Origin: Dulcicalothrix desertica PCC 7102
GTDB taxonomy: Bacteria; Cyanobacteriota; Cyanobacteriia; Cyanobacteriales; Nostocaceae
DNA: 64,000 nt
NCBI RefSeq assembly: GCF_003991905.1
Contig: NZ_RSCL01000016.1
Coordinates: forward strand, 62,001 to 126,000
Direction of reading: 5' to 3'
Shown: positions 9,207-18,074 of the stretch, in pieces
How the letters are laid out: each line of letters starts with the position of its first letter
How positions within the stretch are numbered: position 1 is the stretch's first letter
Notes under the pieces: generated by a model
What the model was told of the DNA's origin: nothing
What the model saw: only the letters and a program-made list of their open reading frames with translations
Databases searched by the model: none
Translations under genes and position numbers: made by a program

Positions 9207-9313
9207 AGAAATTGTAAAAAAATTGCTAAACTTAGCCATTGTTATTGTCAAACTCGTCTAAACAAAGCAAGTTCATACATTAGGGACTTTAAAAGGGCTA
9301 GGGGTGAAAGCGT

Positions 9314-10501
9314 ATGAAGGTATTGGTGTTAAGTTGGGAGTTTCCACCGCGTATAGTTGGGGGAATTGCGCGTCATGTAAGTGAACTTTACCCGGAGTTG
9401 GTAAAGTTGGGACATGAAGTATACTTAATGACTCCTGAGTTTGGCAATGCCCCCTTGTACGAAATTGTAGAGGGTATTCAAGTTCATCGTGTACCTGTGG
9501 CGCCTGGGAATGATTTTTTCCACTGGGTGGTTAATATGAACCAGAGCATGGGGCTACATGGTGGTAAACTGATAGCAGAAGAAGGTAAGTTTGATTTAAT
9601 TCATGCTCATGACTGGTTGGTTGGAGATGCAGCTATTGCACTCAAGCACAGTTTCAAAGTACCCCTCGTTGTTACTATTCATGCTACCGAATGTGGGCGC
9701 CATAATGGCATTCACACAGATATCCAGCATTATATTAACGGCAAAGAGGAACTATTAGCTTTCAACGCATGGCGAATAATTGTTTGCAGCGACTATATGC
9801 GGCGTGAAGTTGAGCGCGCGCTCTCTTGCCCGTGGGATAAAATAGACGTAATTTACAACGGTATACGTCCAGAGAAGAAAGCTCACCACCAAAACTTTCA
9901 CGCACAAGATTTTCGTCGTTTCTTTGCCGAAGATGAGGAAAAAATCGTTTACTACGTTGGTCGCATGACTTATGAAAAGGGTGTATCTGTATTACTAAAT
10001 GCGGCGCCTAAAGTTCTTGCCGAAATGGGGGGGAACGTCAAATTTGTAATTATTGGTGGTGGGAATACCGATAATCTCAAAAAACAAGCTTGGGATTTAG
10101 GTATTTGGCATAAATGCTATTTCACAGGATTTATGTCAGATGATTACTTAGATAAATTTCAAACAGTCGCCGACTGCGCCGTATTTCCTAGTTTATATGA
10201 ACCCTTTGGTATTGTTGCATTAGAGAGCTTTGCCTCACGTGTTCCGGTTGTAGTATCAGATACAGGTGGTTTACCAGAAGTGGTTCAACATACTAAAACA
10301 GGTATTGTAACTTATACGAATATTCCAAATTCTCTGGCTTGGGGTATTTTAGAAGTCTTAAAAAATCCAGGCTATCGAAAATGGTTAGTAGATAATGCCT
10401 ACGAAGATTTAGGGCGCCGCTTTAATTGGGCTAAACTTGCACTTTCTACCGAAGACGTTTACACAAGGGTAGTCAAAGAAAGACAGCAAATAACTTGGTG
10501 A
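9314..10501 (+). CDS. GT4-type glycosyltransferase
   Basis: 395 residues with the GT-B fold signature. The N-terminal KVLVLSWEFPPRIVGGIARH has the glycine loop that binds the acceptor or donor. The middle linker YYVGRMTYEKGVSVLLNAAP opens the second Rossmann domain. The donor-binding region is YEPFGIVALESFASRVPVVV, with the E-x7-E motif of retaining glycosyltransferases, followed by DTGGLPEVV. The opening resembles glycogen or starch synthases (GT5), but the length and the C-domain fit GT4. A glycogen, sucrose-related or cell-surface role is possible; the sugar is unknown. It stands alone on the plus strand, followed by a repeat block. Confidence 0.85.
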   Translation: MKVLVLSWEFPPRIVGGIARHVSELYPELVKLGHEVYLMTPEFGNAPLYEIVEGIQVHRVPVAPGNDFFHWVVNMNQSMGLHGGKLIAEEGKFDLIHAHDWLVGDAAIALKHSFKVPLVVTIHATECGRHNGIHTDIQHYINGKEELLAFNAWRIIVCSDYMRREVERALSCPWDKIDVIYNGIRPEKKAHHQNFHAQDFRRFFAEDEEKIVYYVGRMTYEKGVSVLLNAAPKVLAEMGGNVKFVIIGGGNTDNLKKQAWDLGIWHKCYFTGFMSDDYLDKFQTVADCAVFPSLYEPFGIVALESFASRVPVVVSDTGGLPEVVQHTKTGIVTYTNIPNSLAWGILEVLKNPGYRKWLVDNAYEDLGRRFNWAKLALSTEDVYTRVVKERQQITW

Positions 10502-10507
10502 GTTAAA

Positions 10508-10605
10508 AGTGCTGAGTGCTGAGTGCTGAGGAACGGAGTTAAGAGTTAGGAGTTAGGAGTTAGGAGTTAGGAGTTAGGAGTTAGCACTCAGCACTCAGTA
10601 CTCAT
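10508..10605. repeat. STRR block: GTGCTGA and AGTTAGG tandem repeats
   Basis: Three GTGCTGA units, then about six AGTTAGG units, then the inverted complement TTAGCACTCAGCACTCAGTACTC. The ends pair into a long hairpin between the convergent glycosyltransferase and ndhO genes. The GTGCTGA core is the same family found inside cobD at 18457-18540. Confidence 0.75.
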
Positions 10606-10607
10606 AA

Positions 10608-10823
10608 CTATTTAAAAGCTTCCAGTTGCTCTAGACGCAGCCAAATGTTTGGTGTAGGTACTTTCCCAAACTTAACAAAAGCATAATCACCTTTTATATC
10701 AACGATTTCACCTTCACTATCAAACAGATAGGAAGGGAAACGAGTATCGCTAGCTTGTGCCTCAAGGCTGTTTTCAAGCTTATCGCGAACAACGCGAACC
10801 ATATCTCCTTTTTTGACTGCCAT
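10608..10823 (-). CDS. ndhO: NdhO, NDH-1 complex subunit O
   Basis: 71-residue subunit of the cyanobacterial NAD(P)H dehydrogenase-like complex, which is involved in cyclic electron flow and respiration at the thylakoid. The sequence [20 protein letters not shown] followed by [20 protein letters not shown] and [18 protein letters not shown] is close to NdhO throughout. An open frame continues 30 codons further upstream, but family length and the MAVKKGD start fix the ATG at 10823. It is transcribed toward the glycosyltransferase gene. Confidence 0.95.
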   Translation of the reverse strand: MAVKKGDMVRVVRDKLENSLEAQASDTRFPSYLFDSEGEIVDIKGDYAFVKFGKVPTPNIWLRLEQLEAFK

Positions 10824-10915
10824 GATAGTTCCTATAAGCGCATACAGTATTCCATTAAGGATTGTAACTTGCGCCTCGTCTTTGAGGTTATAAAGATAAT
10901 TTAGTCTTACCACAG

Positions 10916-11225
10916 AGACACGTAGAGACGCTCCGGTTCATAGTGTCTCTACACAGAGAGGGTTTTAAGCGCCGATTTTAAATTTCATACTTTAGTAAAT
11001 ATTGTTACTTATTTTTTTAAAATTTAAGTATTATTCGCAAAAAAACCGCTATTTTACAGGATGAATCTTTAAAATTAGTATGATTTTGATACATTTAGGG
11101 CACAGTGCGTCGTTTGATGAGTAGCTATGCTATGGTGCCAATCTCTCTTCTCTGTGTCAAGAGTGTCTTTGTGGTAAAAATAATTTTATGCACTGCACAG
11201 TTCGTATGCCTGTGCTACAAGATGG
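10916..11225. repeat. Intergenic region with dispersed repeats
   Basis: The gap between ndhO and mutM. 10918-10957 is a diverged copy of the GTAGAGACG...CGTCTCTAC palindrome. 11146-11225 is a compound repeat (CTCTGTGTC...CTCTTTGTGGTAAAAATAA, then CACTGCACAG and TGCCTGTGCTACAA) shared with 46300-46385. No gene is visible. Confidence 0.5.
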
Positions 11226-11226
11226 G

Positions 11227-12069
11227 TTAATTTTGGCATTCGGCACAAAAATGGCTGGAGCGTCCTGCTAAACGAGTTCGTTGGATAGGAGTAGCGCATA
11301 CTTTACATGGTTGTGCTGCACGATTATAAACCCATGCTTCACCACCGTAGTTTCCGTTAACACCCGCGACATTTAAGAAATTACTAAAAGTTGTACCACC
11401 AGCTTCGATACTTTTTGTCAGAACCTGAATAATAGCTGGGTGCAATTTCTCAATTTGTGCGAGTTTTAAATTAGTACACAGTGTTTCTGGACGAATACCA
11501 CTCAAAAACAATGCTTCATCGGCGTAAATATTTCCTAGTCCTGCGATTATTGATTGGTCAAGTAATGCAGTTTTTATCGGGCGCCGACAAGTTTTAAGCT
11601 TACCAGCCAAGTACGCTACAGTAAACTCAGGTGCGAAAGGGTCACAAGCAAGCTTTGCCAAACCTGTAATTACCTTTTCAACTTCAACTTCAGGTTCTAC
11701 CCACCACATTTGACCAAAAGTACGCTGGTCAACAAAGCGTAATTCATAGTCGTTTTCAAAAAATATCCGCACGCGTGTATGTTTGTGCAACGCGGTATCG
11801 CGATTTAACCATAATAATTGACCGGTCATTCGTAAATGCACTCCCAGGTATGAGGGGGAAGATACAGGAGATAAATTCGCTAGGAGATATTTTCCATAAC
11901 GGCGCCATGTTGTAATATTCGTTTTGCTTATACCTTCTATAAATTTTTCAACTGAATCAGGATGAGCGACGGTACGATGTAGCAGTACATCTCCACCAAT
12001 AATTTTTTGATTTAAGGTCAATTGATTTAAACCGCGTCGGACTGTCTCAACTTCTGGTAATTCTGGCAT
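11227..12069 (-). CDS. mutM: MutM/Fpg, formamidopyrimidine-DNA glycosylase
   Basis: 280-residue base-excision repair enzyme that removes 8-oxoguanine and nicks the abasic site. The N-terminus MPELPEVETVRRGL supplies the catalytic Pro2 and Glu3. The helix-two-turn-helix region has the Lys of LLDQSIIAGLGNIYADEALF. The C-terminal zinc finger is CKVCATPIQRTRLAGRSSHF followed by CAEC, with all four cysteines. It is full length. It lies downstream of psaE on the same strand, separated by a strong hairpin. Confidence 0.96.
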   Translation of the reverse strand: MPELPEVETVRRGLNQLTLNQKIIGGDVLLHRTVAHPDSVEKFIEGISKTNITTWRRYGKYLLANLSPVSSPSYLGVHLRMTGQLLWLNRDTALHKHTRVRIFFENDYELRFVDQRTFGQMWWVEPEVEVEKVITGLAKLACDPFAPEFTVAYLAGKLKTCRRPIKTALLDQSIIAGLGNIYADEALFLSGIRPETLCTNLKLAQIEKLHPAIIQVLTKSIEAGGTTFSNFLNVAGVNGNYGGEAWVYNRAAQPCKVCATPIQRTRLAGRSSHFCAECQN

Positions 12070-12120
12070 TGTTATCGCAAAGGAATAAACGAGTATTAAA
12101 TTTAATCTAGTAAAAAAATT

Positions 12121-12185
12121 AATGGGGAGACTTGAAGACGGGAAAAGCCGAGGGAACTCTTCTACATCATCTTTGTCTCCCCATT
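12121..12185 (-). terminator. Hairpin with T-run after psaE
   Basis: Perfect 11-bp arms AATGGGGAGAC (12121-12131) and GTCTCCCCATT (12175-12185) around a 43-nt loop. In psaE sense, the stem is followed by AATTTTTTTA. It probably ends the psaE transcript before mutM. The loop is long for an intrinsic terminator. Confidence 0.6.
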
Positions 12186-12231
12186 TAGGTAATGTAAATT
12201 ATCTCACAATCGTACTGAGTTATTTTGACAC

Positions 12232-12450
12232 TTAAGCGCCTGGTTTGGGCTTGGCTTTAGGCGCCTCTGTTTCGAGTAACTCGTCTTGGGCAAAGTTATT
12301 CGTGTTGATACCAGCGTAGTTAACTTTATCAAAACGAACGATAACGGGGTATTTAATACCGCTTTGGTCAATTGACGCTACGGTTCCTACATCTTGGTAC
12401 CAGTAGGACTCGGGGCGAAGAACACGCACTTTAGAACCACGTTGAACCAT
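12232..12450 (-). CDS. psaE: PsaE, photosystem I subunit IV
   Basis: 72-residue stromal-side subunit of photosystem I that helps dock ferredoxin and supports cyclic electron flow. It has the SH3-like PsaE core [40 protein letters not shown] and [16 protein letters not shown], then a short Pro/Lys/Ala tail. It is a single-gene unit with a hairpin downstream and about 220 bp of free upstream sequence for its promoter. Confidence 0.96.
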   Translation of the reverse strand: MVQRGSKVRVLRPESYWYQDVGTVASIDQSGIKYPVIVRFDKVNYAGINTNNFAQDELLETEAPKAKPKPGA

Positions 12451-12672
12451 AAGTTTTTCCCTTTTGATTATGAATTGTCAAATATCAGGGTCTGATGTCT
12501 ACACTTTACAACTAGCAAGGGACGCATTGTCACATTGTTAAGTTATTTGAAAAAATACCTGTTGAGAATGCAAAAAGCAGACTATTTCAAAAAAGGTGTG
12601 TCCTCCCCCTTGACAATGCACTCGTTATCGAATAACTTTTTTGGTCACAAAGGAAAAAATATTTAGGAGTAA

Positions 12673-13257
12673 TCATGCCCTAGTTAAAACGAATACACTA
12701 CCCTCGTTACCACGACCAATCCGTAAATCGTTGTCTATATAAGTAATATCGAGCCATCCTTGTTGGTTGGTGCTGTTAATTGGGAAGTCAATAGCGGTAA
12801 ACTTTTTACCAGTCTCGATTTGTTGGATATACGATGAAGGAGACTTAAAGTCGATTAAACGACTTAATCCAAGTATCGAACGCTCGAATTTGACTTGGAC
12901 GCGCGTCAAGGAGACAGGTTCAAATGTTGCGACGACACTGATAATACCTTCTAAGTATGGCAATCCGTAAACTGATGCTATGTTGTATACACTGTTGGTG
13001 TTGACGCGGATACATTGATATATTTGACCTAATTTATATAAAGGTAGCCGATCAATGTTTAACAATCCCTTACTTGTGGTGTATAGTAGTCGCCAATCGC
13101 CATCAAGCATTTCACTTGCCTCAAGTGGACGCGGTGTTGGGTTCTGGTCTTCTAGATTCGCAACATAGGCTAAAATTGCTTGTTTGTCCAGTTCGGTCGC
13201 TAATAAACCTCGATTTGTGGACGCAATAACGTTTAGAAGTTGAGTTTTTACTAGCAT
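12673..13257 (-). CDS. PAP/fibrillin (plastoglobulin) family protein
   Basis: 194 residues. The pattern LDGDWRLLYTTSKGLLNID near residue 50, YQCIRVN, LSRLIDFKSP and GWLDITYIDNDLRIGRGNEG near the C-terminus is that of the PAP/fibrillin family, which associates with thylakoid membranes and lipid bodies. Members are linked to photoprotection. There is no signal peptide or membrane span. It is divergent from the DUF3134 gene across a 236-bp gap. Confidence 0.85.
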   Translation of the reverse strand: MLVKTQLLNVIASTNRGLLATELDKQAILAYVANLEDQNPTPRPLEASEMLDGDWRLLYTTSKGLLNIDRLPLYKLGQIYQCIRVNTNSVYNIASVYGLPYLEGIISVVATFEPVSLTRVQVKFERSILGLSRLIDFKSPSSYIQQIETGKKFTAIDFPINSTNQQGWLDITYIDNDLRIGRGNEGSVFVLTRA

Positions 13258-13493
13258 CGTTTTTTACCTCAAATGCAGGTCAGTAAATAGTCATTATTGA
13301 AAACAAAAAAGCCCCAATGTGTACCGCCATACCAAAAAATCGATATTTCACCAAGATTTTCCTACGGATATTAAATAATATTTTTTTTGACGGATTTTCT
13401 TGGAAAAGAGTTGAATGAATAACTAAAATCTCTTGTATCAAGTGATAGACTCTTATTGTCCAGCTACGTTACTTACTTTGTGTCTTTGTCGAT

Positions 13494-13736
13494 ATGCTTA
13501 ATTCTCCATTACGTGAAGCTCCCCGCAACCAACGTGCAGCTGTAATTCCATTAAAGCAAGAAACATCACTTTTAGACTGGTTACAAGCTAGTGGGCGCCT
13601 TATCGCTCGCGCAGAGCAAGAACCAGACTTTGGCGATGATGGTGAAGAAGAAATATCAGAGTTTTTGGGTGGTGATGATGGTATTGGTTACGATGACGAC
13701 GATATGGACGATGATGTCGATATTGAGGAATCGTAA
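13494..13736 (+). CDS. DUF3134-family small acidic protein
   Basis: 80 residues. The N-terminal half (NSPLREAPRNQRAAVIPLKQ, then SLLDWLQASGRLIARAEQ) is the conserved block of a cyanobacteria-specific family of unknown function. The C-terminal half is extremely acidic (runs such as DDDDMDDDVDIEES). No catalytic motif is visible. It lies upstream of mraY in the same direction with a 117-bp gap. Confidence 0.8.
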   Translation: MLNSPLREAPRNQRAAVIPLKQETSLLDWLQASGRLIARAEQEPDFGDDGEEEISEFLGGDDGIGYDDDDMDDDVDIEES

Positions 13737-13853
13737 ACAAAGCCAAGTGTATCCTTAAAGCAGAGGACTTGTGGCAAGCATAGTCCCTATTAATAAATCA
13801 GCTTATTAATTAAGCTAAATCTTAAAAAGAGTGTGGAGTGAAGGGAAACTTAC

Positions 13854-14954
13854 GTGGACGCAAAATTATCTCCTAACCAAGGATTGAATATTACTGGTAT
13901 CGGTTTAGTCTCGTTACTAGGTGTGGGGCTGGGTGTGACAGCACTAATATTGGATGTTATGGCAGGTCGTCTACCTTGGCTTGCAACATCATTAACGATG
14001 CCACTTCTACTGTGTGCGTTAATTTCTGCCGCAGTCGGTTATTGGGTGGTACCCTGGCTCTGTGCCCTCAAAGCTGGGCAAGTGATTCGTGAAGATGGGC
14101 CACAAGCTCATCTCAAGAAAGCTGGCACTCCAACAATGGGCGGTATATTTTTTATTCCTGTTGCCGCAATTGTTGCTTGTGTATGGTCTGGTTTTGACCG
14201 TCAAGTCCTCGCCGTTTCTGCATTGACTTTAAGTTACGGTTTCATTGGTTGGCTCGACGACTGGCAAATTCTTCGTCGCAAGTCCAACAAAGGTATTTCA
14301 CCAAAGACTAAACTAGCGCTGCAAGTTGGATTCGCAGCACTATTTTGTCTGTGGTTAATGTATAGTCAGACGAATAGCATTACAAGTATAGCGTTTCCTT
14401 TGGGTTTTTCTCTACCCCTTGGATTATTATTTTGGCCTTTCGCAGGATTTGTGTTGGTCGCCGAAAGTAACGCAACCAATTTAACTGACGGTATTGATGG
14501 TTTAGCTGGAGGTACGGTAGCTATCGCGATGCTCGCTTTAGGCGCCTTAACTGCTCCAACTTCACCCGAATTAATGATTTTTTGTGCCAGCATCAGTGGA
14601 AGCTGTCTAGGTTTCTTAGCACATAACCGCAACCCTGCCCGCGTATTTATGGGAGACACAGGTTCCCTCGCGTTGGGTGGTGCATTAGCAGCAGTCGCAT
14701 TACTTACAAATAGTCTCGCAGCATTATTTATCTTAAGTGGCATATTCTTTGTTGAAACCTTGTCAGTAATGGCACAAGTTGGTTACTACAAAGCCACTAA
14801 AGGTCCCGACGGTAAAGGCAAACGTCTCTTCAAAATGGCGCCGTTACATCACCATCTCGAACTTTCTGGATGGTCTGAATTGCAAGTTGTTGCAGTCTTT
14901 TATATAATTGGCGCCATTTTAGCAGTATGCGGTTTCGCAATCGGCAAATTTTAA
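13854..14954 (+). CDS. mraY: MraY, phospho-N-acetylmuramoyl-pentapeptide transferase
   Basis: 366-residue membrane enzyme that moves phospho-MurNAc-pentapeptide onto undecaprenyl phosphate to make lipid I for peptidoglycan. About ten membrane spans are visible. Family blocks include HLKKAGTPTMGGIFF, GWLDDWQILRRKSNKGISP, NATNLTDGIDGLAGG (catalytic Asp cluster), FMGDTGSLALGG and KMAPLHHHLELSGW (the HHH motif). The start is GTG at 13854. A terminator follows at 14989. Confidence 0.96.
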   Translation: MDAKLSPNQGLNITGIGLVSLLGVGLGVTALILDVMAGRLPWLATSLTMPLLLCALISAAVGYWVVPWLCALKAGQVIREDGPQAHLKKAGTPTMGGIFFIPVAAIVACVWSGFDRQVLAVSALTLSYGFIGWLDDWQILRRKSNKGISPKTKLALQVGFAALFCLWLMYSQTNSITSIAFPLGFSLPLGLLFWPFAGFVLVAESNATNLTDGIDGLAGGTVAIAMLALGALTAPTSPELMIFCASISGSCLGFLAHNRNPARVFMGDTGSLALGGALAAVALLTNSLAALFILSGIFFVETLSVMAQVGYYKATKGPDGKGKRLFKMAPLHHHLELSGWSELQVVAVFYIIGAILAVCGFAIGKF

Positions 14955-14988
14955 TATACATGAAATAAAGTTTTCGACAAGACACTTC

Positions 14989-15018
14989 AGCCTCCTCTTA
15001 ATTGAGGGGGCTTTTTTT
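14989..15018 (+). terminator. Intrinsic terminator after mraY
   Basis: Stem AGCCTCCTC / GAGGGGGCT (one G-T pair) followed directly by seven T residues, 35 bp after the mraY stop. Confidence 0.85.
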
Positions 15019-15755
15019 ATTTTTAACACAAATTCATCAATCCACTTGGAAACTACTTAAAATGCTTTTAAACAGCGTATTCACGCTTCGCTCCTGGAGT
15101 AACGCTAGTATTATTCAATATCATCTACATCAGGCTGACATTAGTGATTTTAGTAGAGAATCAGTTTGCATTAATATAGGACTCATACCCAGAGCATCCG
15201 TTAAGTGATAACCTAACAATTGAGCGTTTTTTACCGTATAAAAGGCTTTATCAGAGGTATCGAAATAATCTTGTTTTGACAAACATCCTGAAACATCTGT
15301 ATGCAATTATTGATACAGAAAATACAATTGCTATCAGTAGAAAATTTCACAAGAAATAGGTACATTAATACCGGCGTTACGTTGATATAGGCACCTTGTA
15401 CTCAAATAGGTAAGTTGACGCATCTTGTATTACAAAACATAAGTACCTTCGGCTATTGAGTATATTTTAACTGTTTATGCTTCAGCCAAGCAATACTCTA
15501 CACCATATTCAAGGCTTCGGGCAACGGCGCAATAGCTAGCACAAAAACATTTTTCAATAATAGTATTATTTGCTATCACATGGCATAGTTAATACTAAAA
15601 TACGAACATCATTCATCGTCCTTTTGGAACGAAGTATACGAAACAATTCTTTGCTATCTATGACTGCACATTTGAGACAGATGTGCTACAGCTTATCAAA
15701 TTTAATAATATGAACCACTAATTATTTAAAATCGACTATCCGTTACATCCGTTTA
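15019..15755. other. Gene-poor intergenic stretch
   Basis: About 740 bp with no supported gene; a 68-codon frame at 15002 overlaps the terminator and shows no features. Near 15660-15696 is a partial copy of the compound repeat also seen at 11190 and 46350 (CTGCACATTTGAGACAG then TGTGCTACA). At 15739-15768 the TCCGTTACATCCGTTTATTA region matches the repeat at 50192-50262. Confidence 0.5.
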
Positions 15756-16262
15756 TTATCCGTTGCCAATTTGTCCAACCAGATGAACAATTTCTGGTAA
15801 TATCAATTTTTCCATTGCTAAACGCACTGCATTACTCGAACCAGGAACCGAAAAAATTAGCTTACCTTGATAAGTACCAGCAGTAGCACGCGATGCTATT
15901 GCACGTGAACCAATTTCTTGATAACTCAAATATCTAAATATTTCCCCAAAACCTAGTAAAGTTTTCTCTAGTAGTTTTTCTATTGCATCATAGGTTGTGT
16001 CTCTTGGTGCAATTCCGGTTCCACCGTTTAATATAATTACATCAACGTCCGTTCGTTCTTTTAATTTTTCTATTTCTGTTTGAATTAAAGTGGGTTCGTC
16101 TTTAATTATTGCGTATGCGGTGACGGTATGATTGGCGCCAGAGAGTAATTCGTGAATTAATTGCCCGCTTTTATCGGTTTCGATAGTGCGTGTGTCGCTA
16201 ACGGTGATGACGGCACAGTTTATTGTTGTATGTGGTGCGTCGGGATGAGGATGATTTGCCAT
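15756..16262 (-). CDS. moaB: MoaB/Mog-type molybdenum cofactor protein
   Basis: 168 residues of the MoCF-binding fold. Diagnostic stretches are CAVITVSDTRTIETDKSG, VDVIILNGGTGIAPRDTTYD (the GGTG...RD molybdopterin-adenylation motif), YQEIGSRAIASRATAGTYQG and IFSVPGSSNAVRLAMEKLIL. The family adenylates molybdopterin for molybdenum cofactor, needed for example by nitrate reductase. It is full length. A repeat block separates it from psb28 upstream. Confidence 0.92.
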   Translation of the reverse strand: MANHPHPDAPHTTINCAVITVSDTRTIETDKSGQLIHELLSGANHTVTAYAIIKDEPTLIQTEIEKLKERTDVDVIILNGGTGIAPRDTTYDAIEKLLEKTLLGFGEIFRYLSYQEIGSRAIASRATAGTYQGKLIFSVPGSSNAVRLAMEKLILPEIVHLVGQIGNG

Positions 16263-16264
16263 AT

Positions 16265-16345
16265 CAAAGTTATGAGTTGTGAGTTATGAGTGATGAGTTA
16301 TGAGATAGAATTTCAACTCCGCTCCTCCTAACTCCTAACTCCTAA
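16265..16345. repeat. STRR block between psb28 and moaB
   Basis: Repeated GAGTTATGAGT-type units followed by CTCCTAACTCCTAACTCC. It is the same heptamer family as at 10508 and 3181, and the two halves are roughly inverted. Confidence 0.6.
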
Positions 16346-16349
16346 CTAT

Positions 16350-16685
16350 TTAAGATTTTCCAAATTCTAGCCCGTTGTCTTCGGCGTAGCGCTCCATAAA
16401 CCGCATGAAACGCTCCCACTCGTCAGGTGACCTCATGATGTAGACTGCTTCGAGTGCTTCTGGTTTTCCATTGATGAATTTGCCTTTGACTTCGCGAGTG
16501 ATTATTTCACCCTCTTCATCAATCATGTACATCCCGGTAATATCTTCGGTATTGCCACTGCCCAGTGCGTTTGGATTTTGAAAAATAAAGGTCGCGGTTC
16601 CGCTCTCACCAGAGCGCGAGCGTGTCAAACGTATATCTGGGATAACTTCTTCATTGACACCTCTAGAAAATTGAATCTTAGCCAT
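16350..16685 (-). CDS. psb28: Psb28, photosystem II assembly factor
   Basis: 111-residue protein that binds an assembly or repair intermediate of photosystem II (the CP47 side) and protects it from damage. [51 protein letters not shown] and [20 protein letters not shown] are typical of Psb28. It is complete, with no membrane span, as expected for this cytosolic-face protein. Confidence 0.95.
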   Translation of the reverse strand: MAKIQFSRGVNEEVIPDIRLTRSRSGESGTATFIFQNPNALGSGNTEDITGMYMIDEEGEIITREVKGKFINGKPEALEAVYIMRSPDEWERFMRFMERYAEDNGLEFGKS

Positions 16686-16754
16686 GATTAAGTAATGTTA
16701 AAGTAGCGTGATACCTAAATTAAGATTCTCTCATCATTTAGTACCAACATTTCA

Positions 16755-17210
16755 TTACTGCCCAAATTCTTTCTCAAGTATCAAAGTGACGGGGCCATCA
16801 TTTTCTATACTTACATGCATCATTGCTCCAAATTGCCCTGTTTCTACTCGTAACCCGCTTGCGCGCAGTTTCTCGACAAATTGATTGTATAGATTAGAAG
16901 CGCGAGAAGGCGCCGCGCTTTTGTCAAAAGAAGGGCGCCGACCTTTACGACAATCCCCATACAGAGTAAATTGACTAACAACCAATAATTCCCCATTAAT
17001 TTCTTGTATCGATTTTTGCCATCTGTCTCCACCTTCATCATCAGAAAATACCCTTAATTCCAAACATTTACGTGCCACCCATTCCAGTTCAGCATCAGTA
17101 TCTGTATCAGCTATACCAACAAGTACATTTAAACCCCGCCCGATTTCACCAATAATTTCACTATTAACTGTTACCTGTGATGATTTAACTCGCTGGACAA
17201 TCACGCGCAT
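16755..17210 (-). CDS. dtd: Dtd, D-aminoacyl-tRNA deacylase
   Basis: 151-residue proofreading enzyme that hydrolyses D-amino acids from tRNA. The N-terminal [15 protein letters not shown], the catalytic [17 protein letters not shown] block and the [10 protein letters not shown] (GP-containing) motif near the C-terminus are the family's active-site elements. It is full length. It is divergent from the HU gene across 553 bp. Confidence 0.95.
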   Translation of the reverse strand: MRVIVQRVKSSQVTVNSEIIGEIGRGLNVLVGIADTDTDAELEWVARKCLELRVFSDDEGGDRWQKSIQEINGELLVVSQFTLYGDCRKGRRPSFDKSAAPSRASNLYNQFVEKLRASGLRVETGQFGAMMHVSIENDGPVTLILEKEFGQ

Positions 17211-17763
17211 AGTACTAAATAACTACTAAGATAGATGATTTGGTGTAATTTCATTTAATTAATAATTATCATTGAATAGGGACTTAATGATAATTATTTT
17301 TTATCATATAGTATTTGTGATATTTTATACGACAGCATAATAAATTTGAATATGAGTAATTTTTTCTTCTTTGCTGGTGTAGTTTATTGATGAGCGTTAC
17401 CCATGCTTCCAAAAAACCCGTAACATCTCTTTACATTCCAGTACACTAGCCAACCTTGTTTTTTTTGCAGATCAGGGTATTTACTAGGTATTTTTTCCTA
17501 CTTTTGGGGTGGTTTTTAGTAAAACACCCCCCTTTTTTGAAGAAAAATCCTGAAATCTATATAAATTAATGGTTTCATCTGTTCACTTCTGTCGTATAAA
17601 CCTTAGAATGATTCATTGAAAAGTCGAGCCAACAGGAGTTGCAGCAATTTCAAGCAAAAATACTCCTTTTGGTAGACTTTGTAAATCTCCTAACAGAGAT
17701 TTCAGTGAATTCGGCACAGGGTGTGTCCGTACACAATCCCAAGTAAACCTCAAGGAGTTTGAC
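17211..17763. promoter_or_regulatory. Long divergent region upstream of dtd and HU
   Basis: About 550 bp without a gene. It holds the 13-bp inverted repeat at 17261-17298, a T-rich and A-rich stretch near 17455-17545 and probably a long HU leader. No clear promoter boxes could be assigned. Confidence 0.4.
17261..17298. promoter_or_regulatory. 13-bp inverted repeat resembling Fur boxes
   Basis: Perfect arms AATAATTATCATT (17261-17273) and AATGATAATTATT (17286-17298) with a 12-nt spacer, lying 50-90 bp upstream of dtd. The GATAAT/ATTATC motifs resemble Fur-family operators. A run of Ts follows on the plus strand, so a terminator-like hairpin is the alternative. Confidence 0.4.
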
Positions 17764-18048
17764 ATGAACAAGGGCGAATTAGTAGATGCAGTAGCAGAAA
17801 AAGCTAGCGTTACCAAGAAGCAAGCGGATGCAGTCCTTACTGCGGCGCTAGAGACTATTATCGAAGCGGTTTCTTCGGGCGATAAGGTTACACTAGTTGG
17901 ATTTGGCTCATTTGAGTCACGCGAACGTAAAGCCCGCGAAGGGCGCAACCCGAAAACCAATGAGAAAATGGAAATACCTGCTACCAAGGTTCCTGCTTTC
18001 TCTGCTGGTAAGCTATTTAGAGAAAAAGTGGCGCCCCCAAAAGCTTAG
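17764..18048 (+). CDS. hup: HU-family DNA-binding protein
   Basis: 94-residue nucleoid protein that bends DNA as a dimer. It starts MNKGELVDAVAEKASVTKKQ and carries the HU signature GFGSFESRERKAREGRNPKT in the DNA-binding arm, then PATKVPAFSAGKLFREKV. In heterocystous cyanobacteria HU (HanA) is needed for heterocyst development; whether this copy plays that part is inference. A strong purine-rich site (CTCAAGGAG) precedes the ATG. Confidence 0.94.
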   Translation: MNKGELVDAVAEKASVTKKQADAVLTAALETIIEAVSSGDKVTLVGFGSFESRERKAREGRNPKTNEKMEIPATKVPAFSAGKLFREKVAPPKA

Positions 18049-18074
18049 TTAGTTTTGAATGGAGTAAATTATCG

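Noticed and set aside
10508-10605. CRISPR-like repeat block
   Set aside because: Units are 7 bp with no spacers, typical of STRRs.
15002-15208. 68-codon frame after mraY
   Set aside because: It begins within the mraY terminator and shows no protein-like features.
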